Notes: generated by a model not told the origin, from the letters alone. DNA of 64,000 bases from Thalassospira sp. (GCF_002709775.1 NZ_PAQR01000054.1:62001-126000), one strand, 5' to 3'; shown: positions 34,652 to 44,554, counted from the first letter of the stretch. Translations and numbers: made by a program.

Positions 34652-34797
34652 TTATTCTCAGGGCAGGGTGCAAATCCCGACCGGCGGTAAACCAGTTTTC
34701 TGGTAAGCCCGCGAGCGCCCAAAGGTTGCAAGACTTTTGGGGTCAGCAGATCCGGTGAGATTCCGGAGCCGACGGTAATAGTCCGGATGGGAGAGGA
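34652..34797 (+). promoter_or_regulatory. FMN riboswitch (RFN element)
   Basis: The conserved blocks are all present: TTCTCAGGGCAGGGTG, then CCCGACCGGCGGT, AGCCCGCGAGCG, GGTCAGCAGATCCGGTGAGA, TTCCGGAGCCGACGGT, and AGTCCGGATGGGAGAGGA. It precedes ribB by about 140 bases. FMN binding should lower ribB expression. Downstream, GCCGC/GCGGGC at about 34878 is followed by TTTCTTTG, a possible terminator. The ribosome site GAGGA is flanked by CCGT/ACGG, a small stem that may hide it. The rest of 34546-34934 holds no gene. Confidence 0.96.
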
Positions 34798-34934
34798 TAA
34801 AGCGTGACGGTGATGACAGGAACGCCTTGGCGTGACTGCTTTGTCGTCTGCCTGCGACCGCAATGTGGCTTTTGCCGCAAAGCGGGCCTTTCTTTGTTGC
34901 CCTGGTTCGTAAGCCCCATCCGTAGAGGACGGTT

Positions 34935-35603
34935 ATGAATCAGAGTATTGAAAAACAATCCGATCTGTCGATCTTTGGCGATCCGCATGCGCGTATGGAA
35001 CGTGCGCTTGAGGACCTGCGTCAGGGCAAGGGCGTTCTGGTTGTTGATGATGAAGATCGCGAAAATGAAGGCGATCTGATTTTTTCCGCAGAAAATCTGA
35101 CCAATGAACAGATGGCGATGTTGATCCGCGATTGCAGCGGTATCGTCTGTCTGTGCCTGACCGATGAAAAGGCAACAGAACTTGAACTGCCGCCCATGGT
35201 CACGGACAACACATCAAGCATGGGGACCGGCTTCACCGTCACCATCGAAGCCAAGGTGGGGGTCACCACCGGCGTTTCTGCCGCAGACCGTGTGACCACG
35301 GTGAAAACGGCGATTGCCGATGACACCAAGCCAAGCGATCTGGCGCGTCCCGGTCATGTATTCCCGCTGCGTGCCCGTCCGGGTGGCGTTCTTGAACGTC
35401 GTGGCCATACCGAAGGTACGGTTGATCTGATGCATCTGGCAGGCTTCAAGCCCGCCGGTGTGTTGTGTGAAGTCACCAACCCGGATGGCACCATGGCGCG
35501 TCTTCCGGAACTGATCGAGTATGCCAACAGTCACGACATGGTCGTGATCAGCATCGAAGATATTGTTGCCTATCGCAGCGCGATGCAGCAGGCGGCTGAG
35601 TAA
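34935..35603 (+). CDS. ribB: 3,4-dihydroxy-2-butanone-4-phosphate synthase
   Basis: This 222-residue enzyme converts ribulose 5-phosphate into the four-carbon unit of riboflavin. Family motifs are [20 protein letters not shown] near residue 36 (acidic metal loop), [11 protein letters not shown] near 68, [19 protein letters not shown] near 97, [23 protein letters not shown] near 135-155 (broken here into substrate-binding Arg/His), and the C-terminal [11 protein letters not shown]. The length indicates a single-domain RibB, without the GTP cyclohydrolase II half. ATG 34935 follows GAGGA. It is a single gene under the FMN riboswitch. Confidence 0.95.
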   Translation: MNQSIEKQSDLSIFGDPHARMERALEDLRQGKGVLVVDDEDRENEGDLIFSAENLTNEQMAMLIRDCSGIVCLCLTDEKATELELPPMVTDNTSSMGTGFTVTIEAKVGVTTGVSAADRVTTVKTAIADDTKPSDLARPGHVFPLRARPGGVLERRGHTEGTVDLMHLAGFKPAGVLCEVTNPDGTMARLPELIEYANSHDMVVISIEDIVAYRSAMQQAAE

Positions 35604-35623
35604 ATCCGCACCTGCGCACGAAC

Positions 35624-35660
35624 AAAAAAAGGGCCGCAACCTGATTGGTGCGGCCCTTTG
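35624..35660. terminator. Bidirectional terminator between ribB and xthA
   Basis: The stem GGGCCGCA/TGCGGCCC has seven A residues on one side, giving a strong T-run on the minus strand, and TTT on the other. Confidence 0.9.
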
Positions 35661-35677
35661 TTATTATCGGCTTCTGA

Positions 35678-36457
35678 TCAATCGTCGATCATGCACCAGA
35701 CCGGGGTATGATCCGATGCCTTTTCCTTGCCACGCGGCTCGCGGTCAATATCCGACGCACTCAGCCGGTCCGCTGCCGCCGGCGTTAGAAGCAAGTGGTC
35801 GATGCGAAGGCCGTTATCCTTGTTCCAGGCGCCAGCACGATAGTCCCACCAGCTATACTGATGGCCTTTGGGATTAAAAGTCCGGAAGGCATCGGTAAAG
35901 CCCATATTCATCATGGTGCGCAGGCGTTTGCGTTCAACCGTCGTGCACAGAACGGTTTCGTGCAGTTTCGCCGGGTCATACACATCCATGTCATCAGGTG
36001 CGATGTTGTAATCACCGCCCATGACCGCTGCTTCACCACTGGCGCGGATTTTCTCAAACCGGGTGATCAGGCGATCCAGGAAGTTCAGTTTGTAATCAAA
36101 CTTCTCATCCCCAACGGCGGTTCCCATCGGAACATAGATCGACGCAACCCGAACCGGTCGATTGGAGCTGATCGTTGCTTCGATATAGCGCGCCTGTTCG
36201 TCGTCATCATTGCCGGGCAGGCCGCGTTCAACATGTTCGATCGGGAATTTGGAAAGGATCGCGACACCGTTATAGGTTTTCTGACCATGTATCGCGATGT
36301 TGTAGCCAAGGTCTTCGATCTCCATCGCCGGAAATGCATCATCGACCGTTTTGGTTTCCTGCAAAAGGACCACATCGGGTTTGCCTTCCTGCAACCAATC
36401 AAGAATGTTGGGCAGGCGTGCCTTGATCGAGTTGACATTCCATGTGGCGATTTTCAT
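35678..36457 (-). CDS. xthA: Exodeoxyribonuclease III
   Basis: This 259-residue AP endonuclease/3' exonuclease acts in base excision repair. Features are MKIATWNVNSIKARL at the N-terminus, LLQETKTVD near residue 30 (metal Glu), VASIYVPMG near 102, the GGDYNIAPDDMDVYDP loop near 147, WWDYRAGAWNKDNGLRIDHLL near 202, and the catalytic SDHTPV near 248. ATG 36457 is supported by the invariant opening. It follows erpA on the same strand, but a strong terminator at 36491 separates them. It is convergent with ribB. Confidence 0.96.
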   Translation of the reverse strand: MKIATWNVNSIKARLPNILDWLQEGKPDVVLLQETKTVDDAFPAMEIEDLGYNIAIHGQKTYNGVAILSKFPIEHVERGLPGNDDDEQARYIEATISSNRPVRVASIYVPMGTAVGDEKFDYKLNFLDRLITRFEKIRASGEAAVMGGDYNIAPDDMDVYDPAKLHETVLCTTVERKRLRTMMNMGFTDAFRTFNPKGHQYSWWDYRAGAWNKDNGLRIDHLLLTPAAADRLSASDIDREPRGKEKASDHTPVWCMIDD

Positions 36458-36490
36458 TCGGGCCTCGGTTTTTGGGGTGTCTGGTCAAAC

Positions 36491-36523
36491 AAAACGGGGT
36501 TCGCCAGTAACGAACCCCGTTTT
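36491..36523 (-). terminator. Terminator after erpA
   Basis: The stem AAAACGGGGTTCG/CGAACCCCGTTTT is followed by GTTTG on the minus strand. It separates erpA from xthA. Confidence 0.88.
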
Positions 36524-36546
36524 ATAAATCGGTTTGTCGATCCGGA

Positions 36547-36888
36547 TCAAATCGAGAAACTTGATCCGCAACCACATGAAGAGGTGGCATTCGGGTTGTT
36601 CACACGAAACGCCGAACCAACCATTTCACGCACGAAATCAATCTCTGCACCGCCCAGAAGGTCGAGCGATACTTCATCGATCACCATTTTCGCACCGTGG
36701 TTTTCAAAGATCTGGTCTTCGTCCGTGGTGTCTGAGTCCAGCGAGAACTCATACTGGAAGCCACTGCAACCGCCGCCAGAGACTTGCAGGCGCAGCATCG
36801 TGTTCGCAGCACCTTCGCTTGCGATCAGTTCCTGAATGCGTTTCGCAGCACTTTCAGTCATTTGAACTTGCCGAGAAGAATCGGTCAT
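36547..36888 (-). CDS. erpA: Iron-sulfur cluster insertion protein ErpA
   Basis: This 113-residue A-type carrier delivers Fe-S clusters to apoproteins. The three ligand cysteines are present: Cys in SGGGCSGFQYEF near residue 41 and two in SSCGCGSSFSI at the end. MTESAAKRIQELI opens the domain. The VREMVGSAFRVNNPNA segment is ErpA-like rather than IscA-like. ATG 36888 follows AAGGAG at eight bases. It is a single gene, divergent from argS. Confidence 0.95.
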   Translation of the reverse strand: MTDSSRQVQMTESAAKRIQELIASEGAANTMLRLQVSGGGCSGFQYEFSLDSDTTDEDQIFENHGAKMVIDEVSLDLLGGAEIDFVREMVGSAFRVNNPNATSSCGCGSSFSI

Positions 36889-37122
36889 TCAACACTCCTT
36901 GGTCTCCAACCTGCCGGGGCAGGCATGTTTGCGTTCTGTGAACACATGATAGCATGGTCGGAACGCTGTATTTAAGTCACTATTTAGCGCGCATGGCTGA
37001 AATGTCAAAACCTTCGGTCGCTCCAAATAAGGGTGACTTGCGTTTTGAGGTGAAATGGCTCAAAACAGGCGCCAGTCAATTGGCCGGTCCGGTCAGAACC
37101 AGAAATTAAAAAGTTCCAAGTC

Positions 37123-38874
37123 ATGAATGTTTTCAGCCTGTTGAAAAGCGATATCGAGAACGAGCTTCTCGCCCTTGAAAAAGACGGTGTTCTTCCTGCC
37201 GGAAGTGACACGTCGCGCGTGACGGTCGAGCCGCCGCGCGATCCGTCTCACGGGGATGCCGCAACCAACGCTGCGATGTTGCTTTCAAAGGCTGCCGGCA
37301 TGAAGCCGCGCGATCTTGCCGAAAAGCTCGCTGAGAAGCTGCGTGGTCTTGACCATATTGAAACAGTCGAGATTGCCGGTCCAGGTTTCATCAATCTGCG
37401 CATGGCCGATCAGTTCTGGCTATCCCAGGTCACCAAGGTTCTTGCAGTCGGTACCAACTATGGCAATAGCGACCTTGGCAAGGGTGAGAAGATCAACGTT
37501 GAATATGTATCAGCCAACCCGACCGGCCCAATGCATGTTGGTCATTGCCGTGGTGCGGTCGTTGGTGACGTTCTGGCCAACCTTTTGGGCAAGGCCGGCT
37601 ATGCCGTGACCAAGGAATATTACACCAACGATGCCGGTGCACAGGTTGATGTGTTGGCCCGTTCGCTTCACATGCGCTATCGCGAAGCGCTTGGCGAAGA
37701 CATTGGTGAAATCCCGCAAGGCCTTTACCCGGGTGATTATCTGGTCGAGCCGGGCAAGAAAATGGCCGCGCGTGATGGCGACAAGTGGCAGAACGCACCG
37801 GAAGAAGAATGGCTTGAAGAATTCCGTGGCTTTGCCATCGTTGAAATGATGGCTCTGATCAAGGAAGACTTGCGTCTTCTTGGTGTTTCCCATGATGTGT
37901 TCACGTCTGAGGACGGTCTGGTCAAGGCCGGCAAGGTCCAGTCAGCGTTTGAGCATCTTGAGAAAAAGGGCGACATATATGTCGGCGTGCTCGAGCCGCC
38001 AAAAGGCAAGAAACCCGACGATTGGGAGCCACGCCCGCAAACCCTGTTCCGTGCGACCGATTTTGGCGACGACGTTGACCGCCCGCTGAAGAAGTCTGAT
38101 GGCAGCTGGACCTATTTCGCGTCCGATATTGCCTATCACTTTGACAAGTACGAGCGCGGCTTCAACCTGATGATCGATATCTTTGGGGCCGACCATGGCG
38201 GATATGTCAAGCGCATGAAGGCCGCCACCAAGGCGATCACGCATGGCGAGGGCGATCTGGATATCAAGCTTTGCCAGCTTGTCAGCCTGTTTGACAATGG
38301 CGAGCCGGTCAAAATGTCCAAACGTGCGGGGACCTTCGTCACCTTGCGTGACGTGGTAGAGCGCGTTGGCAAGGATGTCGTGCGTTTCATCATGCTGACG
38401 CGCAAAAACGATGCGGCACTCGAATTCGACTTCGCCAAGGTGACCGAACAATCCAAGGACAACCCGGTCTTTTACGTTCAGTACGCTCATGCACGCGTCA
38501 ATTCGGTGTTCCGCCAGGCTGCAGAAGCATTCCCGGGTCAGGATCTGTCCGAGAAGACGCTTGCAGGTGCTGACCTGTCGTTGCTGGGCACGGAAGAGGA
38601 GAAACTCCTTGTGCGTCGCATGGCAGAATGGCCGCGCATTGTCGAGCAGGCGGCGACCGCCCACGAACCGCATCGCATTGCCTTTTTCCTGACAGAAATT
38701 GCAGCAGAATTCCATGCCTTGTGGAACAAGGGACGTGACAACACCGCACTACGCTTCATCGTTGCCGATGATCTGGCTGCGACTCTGGCACGTCTTGCGA
38801 TGATCAGGGCAGTTGCAACGGTCATTGCGTCCGGTCTTGAGGTGTTGGGCGTCGCGCCCGTCGAGGAGATGTAA
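37123..38874 (+). CDS. argS: Arginyl-tRNA synthetase
   Basis: This 583-residue class I synthetase charges tRNA-Arg. The HIGH motif appears as [13 protein letters not shown] near residue 130, and KMSK as VKMSKRAG near 398. The N-terminal tRNA D-loop-binding domain shows [16 protein letters not shown] near 36. The C-terminal anticodon domain ends in [18 protein letters not shown]. The ATG at 37123 has a weak site (AAGTTCCAAG). Downstream genes are close: the SPOR gene starts three bases after the stop, so argS heads a long operon through scpB. Confidence 0.97.
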   Translation: MNVFSLLKSDIENELLALEKDGVLPAGSDTSRVTVEPPRDPSHGDAATNAAMLLSKAAGMKPRDLAEKLAEKLRGLDHIETVEIAGPGFINLRMADQFWLSQVTKVLAVGTNYGNSDLGKGEKINVEYVSANPTGPMHVGHCRGAVVGDVLANLLGKAGYAVTKEYYTNDAGAQVDVLARSLHMRYREALGEDIGEIPQGLYPGDYLVEPGKKMAARDGDKWQNAPEEEWLEEFRGFAIVEMMALIKEDLRLLGVSHDVFTSEDGLVKAGKVQSAFEHLEKKGDIYVGVLEPPKGKKPDDWEPRPQTLFRATDFGDDVDRPLKKSDGSWTYFASDIAYHFDKYERGFNLMIDIFGADHGGYVKRMKAATKAITHGEGDLDIKLCQLVSLFDNGEPVKMSKRAGTFVTLRDVVERVGKDVVRFIMLTRKNDAALEFDFAKVTEQSKDNPVFYVQYAHARVNSVFRQAAEAFPGQDLSEKTLAGADLSLLGTEEEKLLVRRMAEWPRIVEQAATAHEPHRIAFFLTEIAAEFHALWNKGRDNTALRFIVADDLAATLARLAMIRAVATVIASGLEVLGVAPVEEM

Positions 38875-38877
38875 GAT

Positions 38878-39738
38878 ATGAGCGAAGAACACGGTTCCGA
38901 CCTTCATGCAGAGCGCGGTGATCATTACGGATCCGAGAGGCCCGCGGGCAAAAGCATGATCAAAGGGCTGGCCACCGTTGTTCTTGGGCTCGTCGTTGTC
39001 GGCGGTGCCTTGGGCGGGGCAGGCTACTGGTTTTACAATCAGGGCCAGCCCATTCAGGATGATGGCAATCTGCCGATCCTGCTTCCCGATCCATCGCCAA
39101 TCAAAATCCGTCCGGAAGATCCCGGCGGGATGGAAGTCCCGCATCGTGAGACAACGGTCTATGATCAGCTGAGCGATGTTGATCCAGACGCCAATGTCGT
39201 GCTGCAAGAGCTCCCGGACATGCCGCGCGCACCGGAAGTCTCCGCAACTCCAAAGATGGCCGAGCCAGAAGAGACGGCGGAGGCGCCTTCGGAAACGTCC
39301 GGGGCGGCAACGGCAGAAGCAACGCAAACTGCTGAGCCAGAGGCGGAAACGGCTGTCGAAGCCCCGGAAATTACCGCACCTGAGCTGACAGATGCGGAGA
39401 AGGCTGTTGCGGCAGCTGAAAACCGTGCGGCTGAGCCACAGGCACCCGCCGCACAGAAAGCTGCAAGTGAACAGGCCGTGGCACCGTCTGGTGCGTTTCG
39501 CGTGCAGCTGGCATCGGTTCGTGAGGAAAGCGGCGCTGCTGCGGAATGGAAACGGTTGTCTGGTAAAAACAAAGACTTGCTTGGCAATCTTGAGATGTTT
39601 GTGCAACGTATTGAGATCGAAGGCAAAGGTGTCTTCTATCGGTTGCAGGCCGGCCCGCTTGGCGATTCCGCAGCCGCCGAAAAGCTTTGTGCAGATTTGA
39701 AAGAACGCAGTGTGGGGTGCCTCATTGTCCGGCCTTGA
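38878..39738 (+). CDS. SPOR-domain cell-envelope protein
   Basis: This 286-residue protein has a short cytoplasmic N-terminus and one membrane helix (~residues 27-50, GLATVVLGLVVVGGALGG). A long Ala/Glu/Pro-rich periplasmic linker (~100-200) follows. The C-terminal SPOR domain (FRVQLASVREESGAAAEW near 205, FYRLQAGPLGDS near 258) binds denuded peptidoglycan at division sites. ATG 38878 follows GAGGAG. Its end overlaps nagZ. The argS-SPOR-nagZ-scpAB order is common in alphaproteobacteria. Confidence 0.9.
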   Translation: MSEEHGSDLHAERGDHYGSERPAGKSMIKGLATVVLGLVVVGGALGGAGYWFYNQGQPIQDDGNLPILLPDPSPIKIRPEDPGGMEVPHRETTVYDQLSDVDPDANVVLQELPDMPRAPEVSATPKMAEPEETAEAPSETSGAATAEATQTAEPEAETAVEAPEITAPELTDAEKAVAAAENRAAEPQAPAAQKAASEQAVAPSGAFRVQLASVREESGAAAEWKRLSGKNKDLLGNLEMFVQRIEIEGKGVFYRLQAGPLGDSAAAEKLCADLKERSVGCLIVRP

Positions 39739-40795
39739 TGTCAAAAAGCCACGTTCCTGTATCCTCGGGATTGCAGGAACGGAGCTCAGCAATTGGGAAA
39801 AGGGCTTCCTGCGTGAAGCCGATCCGTTCGGGTTTATCCTGTTTGCACGCAACATCGAAAGCCGGGATCAGGTGCGTGCGCTGACCAATGCGCTGCGCGA
39901 AACCGTCGGCAATACGAACGTCCCAATTCTCGTCGATCAGGAAGGCGGCCGCGTCATGCGGTTAAAACCGCCGCACTGGCGCCATATCGCACCCGCTGGT
40001 GCGTTTGGCGATCTGTTTGATCGCAATCCCGATGATGCACGCGAAGCGGCCTATACCAGTGCGCGTCTGATGGCGATGGATCTGTACGAAGCCGGTTTCA
40101 ATACGACCTGCGCACCGGTTCTTGATCTCCGTCTGCCTGGCATGAGTGACGTCATCGGTGACCGGTCTTATGGTGCAGAAGTCGGCAAGGTCGTGATGCT
40201 GGCCAGTGCGGTTGCAGCGGGCCTTCTCGATGGCGGCATTGCACCGATCATCAAGCACATCCCGGGGCATGGCCGGGCAACTGTAGACAGCCACAAGGAT
40301 CTGCCGATTGTGAGCGTATCGCGTCAAACGCTGTCCGAGTTCGATTTTGCGCCGTTTGCGCAGATGAAGGATGTGCTGGCGGCAATGTCGGCGCACTTGC
40401 TGTTTACCGCGATTGATGATCAGCGTCCCGGTACGGTGTCGCAGACGGTCATTGAAGATGTCATTCGCGGTGAAATCGGCTTTAAAAACCTTTTGATTAG
40501 CGATGACCTTTCGATGGAGGCTCTTGGTGGCTCGATCGCCAGCCGAACACACGAATGCCTGCGGGCAGGGTGTGACATCGCACTTCATTGCAATGGCAAG
40601 CGCACCGAGATGGAAGAAGTCTTCTCGATGGCGCCGCTTCTGAGCGGCAGTTCCTTGCAGCGCGCGCAGGCATTTACCAACCAGATTGCGACCTTCAAGT
40701 CAGATGCACCGGGCAGCATCCAGGTTGCCGATTGGCAGGCACGTCTGGCCAGTCTTCTGGCACCAGTCTGGTCGGCAGGAGATGATCAGAAGTGA
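39710..40795 (+). CDS. nagZ: Beta-N-acetylhexosaminidase NagZ (GH3)
   Basis: This enzyme of about 361 residues cleaves GlcNAc from recycled muropeptides in the cytoplasm. Evidence includes ILVDQEGGRVMRLKPP near 72, the catalytic loop IKHIPGHGRATVDSHKDLP near 183, and LISDDLSMEAL near 262 with the nucleophile Asp. There is no signal peptide. The start is uncertain: GTG 39710 or TTG 39725, both inside the SPOR gene. The end overlaps the M50 gene start by four bases. NagZ products can induce ampC-type lactamase systems, but none is in this window. Confidence 0.93.
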   Translation: MWGASLSGLDVKKPRSCILGIAGTELSNWEKGFLREADPFGFILFARNIESRDQVRALTNALRETVGNTNVPILVDQEGGRVMRLKPPHWRHIAPAGAFGDLFDRNPDDAREAAYTSARLMAMDLYEAGFNTTCAPVLDLRLPGMSDVIGDRSYGAEVGKVVMLASAVAAGLLDGGIAPIIKHIPGHGRATVDSHKDLPIVSVSRQTLSEFDFAPFAQMKDVLAAMSAHLLFTAIDDQRPGTVSQTVIEDVIRGEIGFKNLLISDDLSMEALGGSIASRTHECLRAGCDIALHCNGKRTEMEEVFSMAPLLSGSSLQRAQAFTNQIATFKSDAPGSIQVADWQARLASLLAPVWSAGDDQK

Positions 40796-41475
40796 ATGAC
40801 GTGATGGAGCTGATTATCTCAGCCACAACCTGGATTATCCCGGTCCTGCTTGCTGTGACCTTGCACGAGGCCGCCCACGGTTTTGCCGCCAAACTGTTTG
40901 GGGACGACACAGCCCAACGCATGGGGCGGCTCAGCCTTAATCCGATCCGCCACATAGATCCGGTCGGAACGATCCTGATCCCGGGCTTGCTGTTGATTAC
41001 AGCCGCACCGTTTCTGTTTGGCTATGCCAAGCCGGTTCCGGTGGCGTTTCATCGCCTGCATCCGCAACGCTTGGGCGTGATCGGGGTGGCGATTGCCGGT
41101 CCGGCGACAAACGTCGCACTCGCGATCGCATCAATCCTGCTTCTGGTCTGGCTGCCAAGCTTCTCACCTGCGGTGAATGAATGGCTTGCGACAATGCTTA
41201 ACCAGTCGCTTTGGCTGAATTGCATCCTGGCTGTGTTTAACATGTTGCCAATCCCGCCGCTGGATGGTGGGCGGGTTCTGACGGCAATTTCACCGATGCC
41301 GATTGCACGGGTCTTGGCGCGTATGGAAAAAACCGGCATGATCATCCTGATCGGCTTAGTCTTTTTGCTGCCCTATGTGACAACGCAGCTTGGTATCGAC
41401 CTGCCGGTGTTCCAGTGGTTGGTCCTTGAACCGGCCAATGCACTGGTAAGGCTTCTGGCAGATATCTTTGCCTGA
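40792..41475 (+). CDS. Site-2-type M50 membrane metalloprotease
   Basis: This 227-residue integral membrane protease has the zinc motif HEAAH at residues 25-29 in the first helix and the second-site NMLPIPPLDGGRVL near 150, giving the third ligand Asp. About five or six helices are present. It belongs to the small group of rhomboid-like-length S2P homologues without PDZ domains, as opposed to RseP. The start is GTG 40792, overlapping nagZ. It is in the argS-scpB operon. Its substrate is unknown. Confidence 0.9.
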   Translation: MNDVMELIISATTWIIPVLLAVTLHEAAHGFAAKLFGDDTAQRMGRLSLNPIRHIDPVGTILIPGLLLITAAPFLFGYAKPVPVAFHRLHPQRLGVIGVAIAGPATNVALAIASILLLVWLPSFSPAVNEWLATMLNQSLWLNCILAVFNMLPIPPLDGGRVLTAISPMPIARVLARMEKTGMIILIGLVFLLPYVTTQLGIDLPVFQWLVLEPANALVRLLADIFA

Positions 41476-41508
41476 ATGCCGACAGCTGCGGGGGATAGTC
41501 GGGGATAG

Positions 41509-42378
41509 ATGGCAGACCAGTTCGAATTCGAAATTCCAGATGATGTATTTGACAAGAAACCGGTCGACGAGGGGCCGAGCCTTGCCGAACGGCTGATTCT
41601 CGATCTGGACGGGTTCGAAGGGCCTCTTGATGTTCTGCTTGAATTGGCACGCGACCAAAAGGTCGATATCATCAAGATATCCATCCTTGATTTGGCCGAG
41701 CAATATCTTGAATTTATCAACACCGCGCAGGGTTTGCGCCTTGAATTGGCGGCAGATTATCTGGTGATGGCCGCCTGGCTTGCGTATCTCAAATCGCGCC
41801 TCCTGCTTCCCAAGCAGGAAAATGACGAAGAAGAACTCAGTGCCGAAGAAATGGCGGAGCTTCTTGCTTTCCAGCTGAAACGTCTTGAGGCGATGAAGGC
41901 TGCCGGGGAAAAGCTTCTTGAACGCCCCAATCTGGGACGTGATTTCTTTGGCCGGGGCGATCCGGAAGAAGTGCGAGTCACGACGGCATCGGTTTATGAC
42001 GCGTCACTTTATGATCTGCTGAAGGCCTATGCGCGGATCATGCTGACATCGGAAAGCAAAACGCTTGAGATCGAGGCCTTTGATCTTTACGCGATGGATG
42101 ACGCCATTCAGCGTTTGCGCGACCTGTTTGGTCGCCGCGTTGTGCCGACATGGACAAGGCTGCTGGAATTTATGCCGCGCGGGCTTGGGACACCGCTTAA
42201 GGCACGGTCCGCACTCGCTGCGCACTTTGTCGCAAGCCTTGAAATGTGCCGTGACGGCGAACTTGAAATTTCACAAGAAGAAACCTTTGGACCGATTTTG
42301 CTGCGTTCACCACAGACTGTGCGGGAAGGGGATATGCCGCGCAATTATGACTATGACGCAGATTCGTTTCAAAAATAG
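41509..42378 (+). CDS. scpA: Segregation and condensation protein A
   Basis: This 289-residue kleisin joins Smc and ScpB in the chromosome-condensing complex. Typical parts are LDGFEGPLDVLLELARDQKVDI near residue 28-49 (written here as two segments of the N-terminal Smc-binding helix), AADYLVMAAWLAYLKSRLLLP near 79, and a C-terminal winged helix with FVASLEMCRDGELEISQEE near 245. A long acidic/charged linker (NDEEELSAEEMAELLAF) is usual. ATG 41509 follows GGGGATAG. scpB starts 17 bases after its stop. Confidence 0.95.
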   Translation: MADQFEFEIPDDVFDKKPVDEGPSLAERLILDLDGFEGPLDVLLELARDQKVDIIKISILDLAEQYLEFINTAQGLRLELAADYLVMAAWLAYLKSRLLLPKQENDEEELSAEEMAELLAFQLKRLEAMKAAGEKLLERPNLGRDFFGRGDPEEVRVTTASVYDASLYDLLKAYARIMLTSESKTLEIEAFDLYAMDDAIQRLRDLFGRRVVPTWTRLLEFMPRGLGTPLKARSALAAHFVASLEMCRDGELEISQEETFGPILLRSPQTVREGDMPRNYDYDADSFQK

Positions 42379-42395
42379 GTGGGCAGGGGCATTTA

Positions 42396-43232
42396 ATGAG
42401 CGTAGAAACGCAGCTTGAAATCGAAGGCGTCGAATCCGGTCCGGAGATTGATTTCCAACACATCCGCATCGTCGAGGCTGTTCTGTTTGCCTCGGCCGAG
42501 CCGGTTAGTGAACGGGTGATTGCAGCCCGCCTCCCAGAAGGCACTGACGTAAGCGCCATCATGACTGCGCTTGCCGAAACCTATGAGACGCGTGGTGTGA
42601 ACCTCAAGCAGATCGGGGATAAATGGGCGTTTCGGACTGCGATGGATCTTGCGGGTGATCTGCATATCGAGGTCGAAAAGGCCAAGAAATTGACCCGTGC
42701 GACGCTCGAAACCCTTGCCATCATTGCCTATCACGAACCGGTCACCCGATCCGAGATCGAGGAAATCCGAGGTGTAGCGCTTTCCAAGGGTACGCTTGAT
42801 ATCCTGCTTGAATCGAAATGGATCCGTCCGCGTGGGCGCAAACGCGTACCCGGTCGTCCGGTTCTTTGGGCAACGACGGATAACTTCCTGGATCATTTCG
42901 GGCTTGAAAGCCGTGATGATCTGCCGGGCCTTGCCGACCTTAAGGCCGCCGGGTTGCTTGATAGCCGTCCAGGCATGGGCCGATATGGTGCGAGTTCGGA
43001 TGACGAAGCCTTGCCCGACCTGGTGGATGACGGCGAAGTCACCGATTCTGTCGTTGAAGAGGCCCTGACGACGCGAAATCTCGAAGATCTGGATGAAACA
43101 ATCTATTCAGATAATCCCAACCTGCTGGATGACGATGATGAGTTGGCGGGCAGGGTGCAAGACAGCGAAAGTGATTTTGCCGACGAGGACAAAGAAACCC
43201 CGGTTTCCGATCACGATCGCGAAATGAGTTGA
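42396..43232 (+). CDS. scpB: Segregation and condensation protein B
   Basis: This 278-residue partner of ScpA is formed of two winged helices: IVEAVLFASAEPVSERVIA near residue 26, then KLTRATLETLAIIAYHEPVTR near 98, and RGVALSKGTLDILLESKWI near 126. GRPVLWATTDNFLDHFGL near 155 ends the conserved part. The last ~90 residues are an acidic tail (many Asp/Glu), longer than in most ScpB. ATG 42396 is the likely start. It is the last gene of the argS operon. Confidence 0.94.
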   Translation: MSVETQLEIEGVESGPEIDFQHIRIVEAVLFASAEPVSERVIAARLPEGTDVSAIMTALAETYETRGVNLKQIGDKWAFRTAMDLAGDLHIEVEKAKKLTRATLETLAIIAYHEPVTRSEIEEIRGVALSKGTLDILLESKWIRPRGRKRVPGRPVLWATTDNFLDHFGLESRDDLPGLADLKAAGLLDSRPGMGRYGASSDDEALPDLVDDGEVTDSVVEEALTTRNLEDLDETIYSDNPNLLDDDDELAGRVQDSESDFADEDKETPVSDHDREMS

Positions 43233-43337
43233 TCCATCTTCTTGCATCAGGCGGGCGCTGACCTTAAGTTCCACGAAAGATTTCGCAAATCATTTGCACC
43301 TGCGGGTGTCTGATCCCTGTTGTTAGAAGAGTTTTCG

Positions 43338-44381
43338 ATGTCCGACGGCCTCAAGATGTCGCATGTATCGCACCTGTTTGGTGAGAACCGTGTTTTGCGC
43401 GATATCAGCTTTGATGTAGCTCCCGGGGAATTGGTCTGCCTGTTGGGACCATCGGGATGTGGCAAAACCACAGCTCTTCGTTTGGCGGCCGGTCTTGAAA
43501 AGCTTCAGATTGGTGAAATCGCCGTCGACGATCAGATCGTTGCCCAACCGGGTGGCTATGTGGAGCCGGAAAAACGCGGTGTCGGCATGGTGTTTCAGGA
43601 CTATGCCCTGTTTCCCCACCTGAATGTGGCGAAGAATATCGGCTTTGGCCTGCGTCATTTCAGTGAAGCTGATCGCATGTCGGCGATCAAGGCCGCACTC
43701 GAACAGGTCGGCATGTCGGAATATATCAACGCCTATCCGCATGAACTGTCTGGTGGCCAGCAACAGCGCATTGCACTTGCCCGGGCCTTGGCACCCAAAC
43801 CGCGCATCATGCTTCTTGATGAACCGTTTTCGGGGCTTGATGTCGCACGGCGTGCGGATTTGCGGGACACCACCTTGCATGTTCTCAAAGATGCGGGCAT
43901 TGCCACCGTGATGGTCACCCATGATCCGCAGGAAGCCATGTATATGGCCGACCGCATCATCATCATGAATGAAGGTCAGATCATGCAAGATGGTTCGCCC
44001 GAAACCCTGTATTTCAAGCCGGAAAACCGATTTGTTGCGTCCTTTTTTGGTGAGGTGAACCGGTTCCCGAGCACTGTCACGAACGGCAAGGTTGCGACAC
44101 CATTTGGCGATATCGAAAGCAGCGACATCGAAAACGGCACAGATGTCGAAGTTCTGATTCGCCCCGAAGGTCTGCATATCGGGGATGCCGTCAATGGCCA
44201 TGATGTTCTGGCCCATGTCGATGCGGTGCGAGTACTGGGTGAAGTCAATCTGCTTCACCTGACACTTGAGGCCGGCGCACACATCCACGCACGTGTGCCA
44301 AGGCGCTTTTCGCCGATTAATCAGCCATCTGTCGCTATAACGCTTGATCCCGAGATGACCTTCGTGTTTCCTATGACCTGA
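43338..44381 (+). CDS. ABC transporter ATPase, FbpC/PotA-like, without adjacent permease
   Basis: This 347-residue ATPase has Walker A GPSGCGKTT near residue 37, the Q-loop MVFQDYALFP near 84, signature LSGGQQQR near 137, Walker B IMLLDEPFSGLD near 157, and switch His TVMVTHDPQEAMYMA near 195. A C-terminal TOBE region (~230-345) is typical of iron(III) or spermidine/putrescine importers. No permease or binding protein is close, so its partners must be encoded elsewhere. ATG 43338 follows AGAAGAG. tatA follows after 170 bases and is probably separate. Confidence 0.9.
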   Translation: MSDGLKMSHVSHLFGENRVLRDISFDVAPGELVCLLGPSGCGKTTALRLAAGLEKLQIGEIAVDDQIVAQPGGYVEPEKRGVGMVFQDYALFPHLNVAKNIGFGLRHFSEADRMSAIKAALEQVGMSEYINAYPHELSGGQQQRIALARALAPKPRIMLLDEPFSGLDVARRADLRDTTLHVLKDAGIATVMVTHDPQEAMYMADRIIIMNEGQIMQDGSPETLYFKPENRFVASFFGEVNRFPSTVTNGKVATPFGDIESSDIENGTDVEVLIRPEGLHIGDAVNGHDVLAHVDAVRVLGEVNLLHLTLEAGAHIHARVPRRFSPINQPSVAITLDPEMTFVFPMT

Positions 44382-44554
44382 TGCGTTGTCTTGCACCGGG
44401 ATTAACCCGGTCTGAGGCAAAGAAAAGCGCATGATAAATAGGTAATTCGCCATGTGATGGTATTAACCAACCGTCGCATTGCACAGTGGGGGGCTTTCTG
44501 CCATTATCCGGGCAAGTCGCCGGAAGGCAGAATGGATCTTTGGAGATTGAAGTT

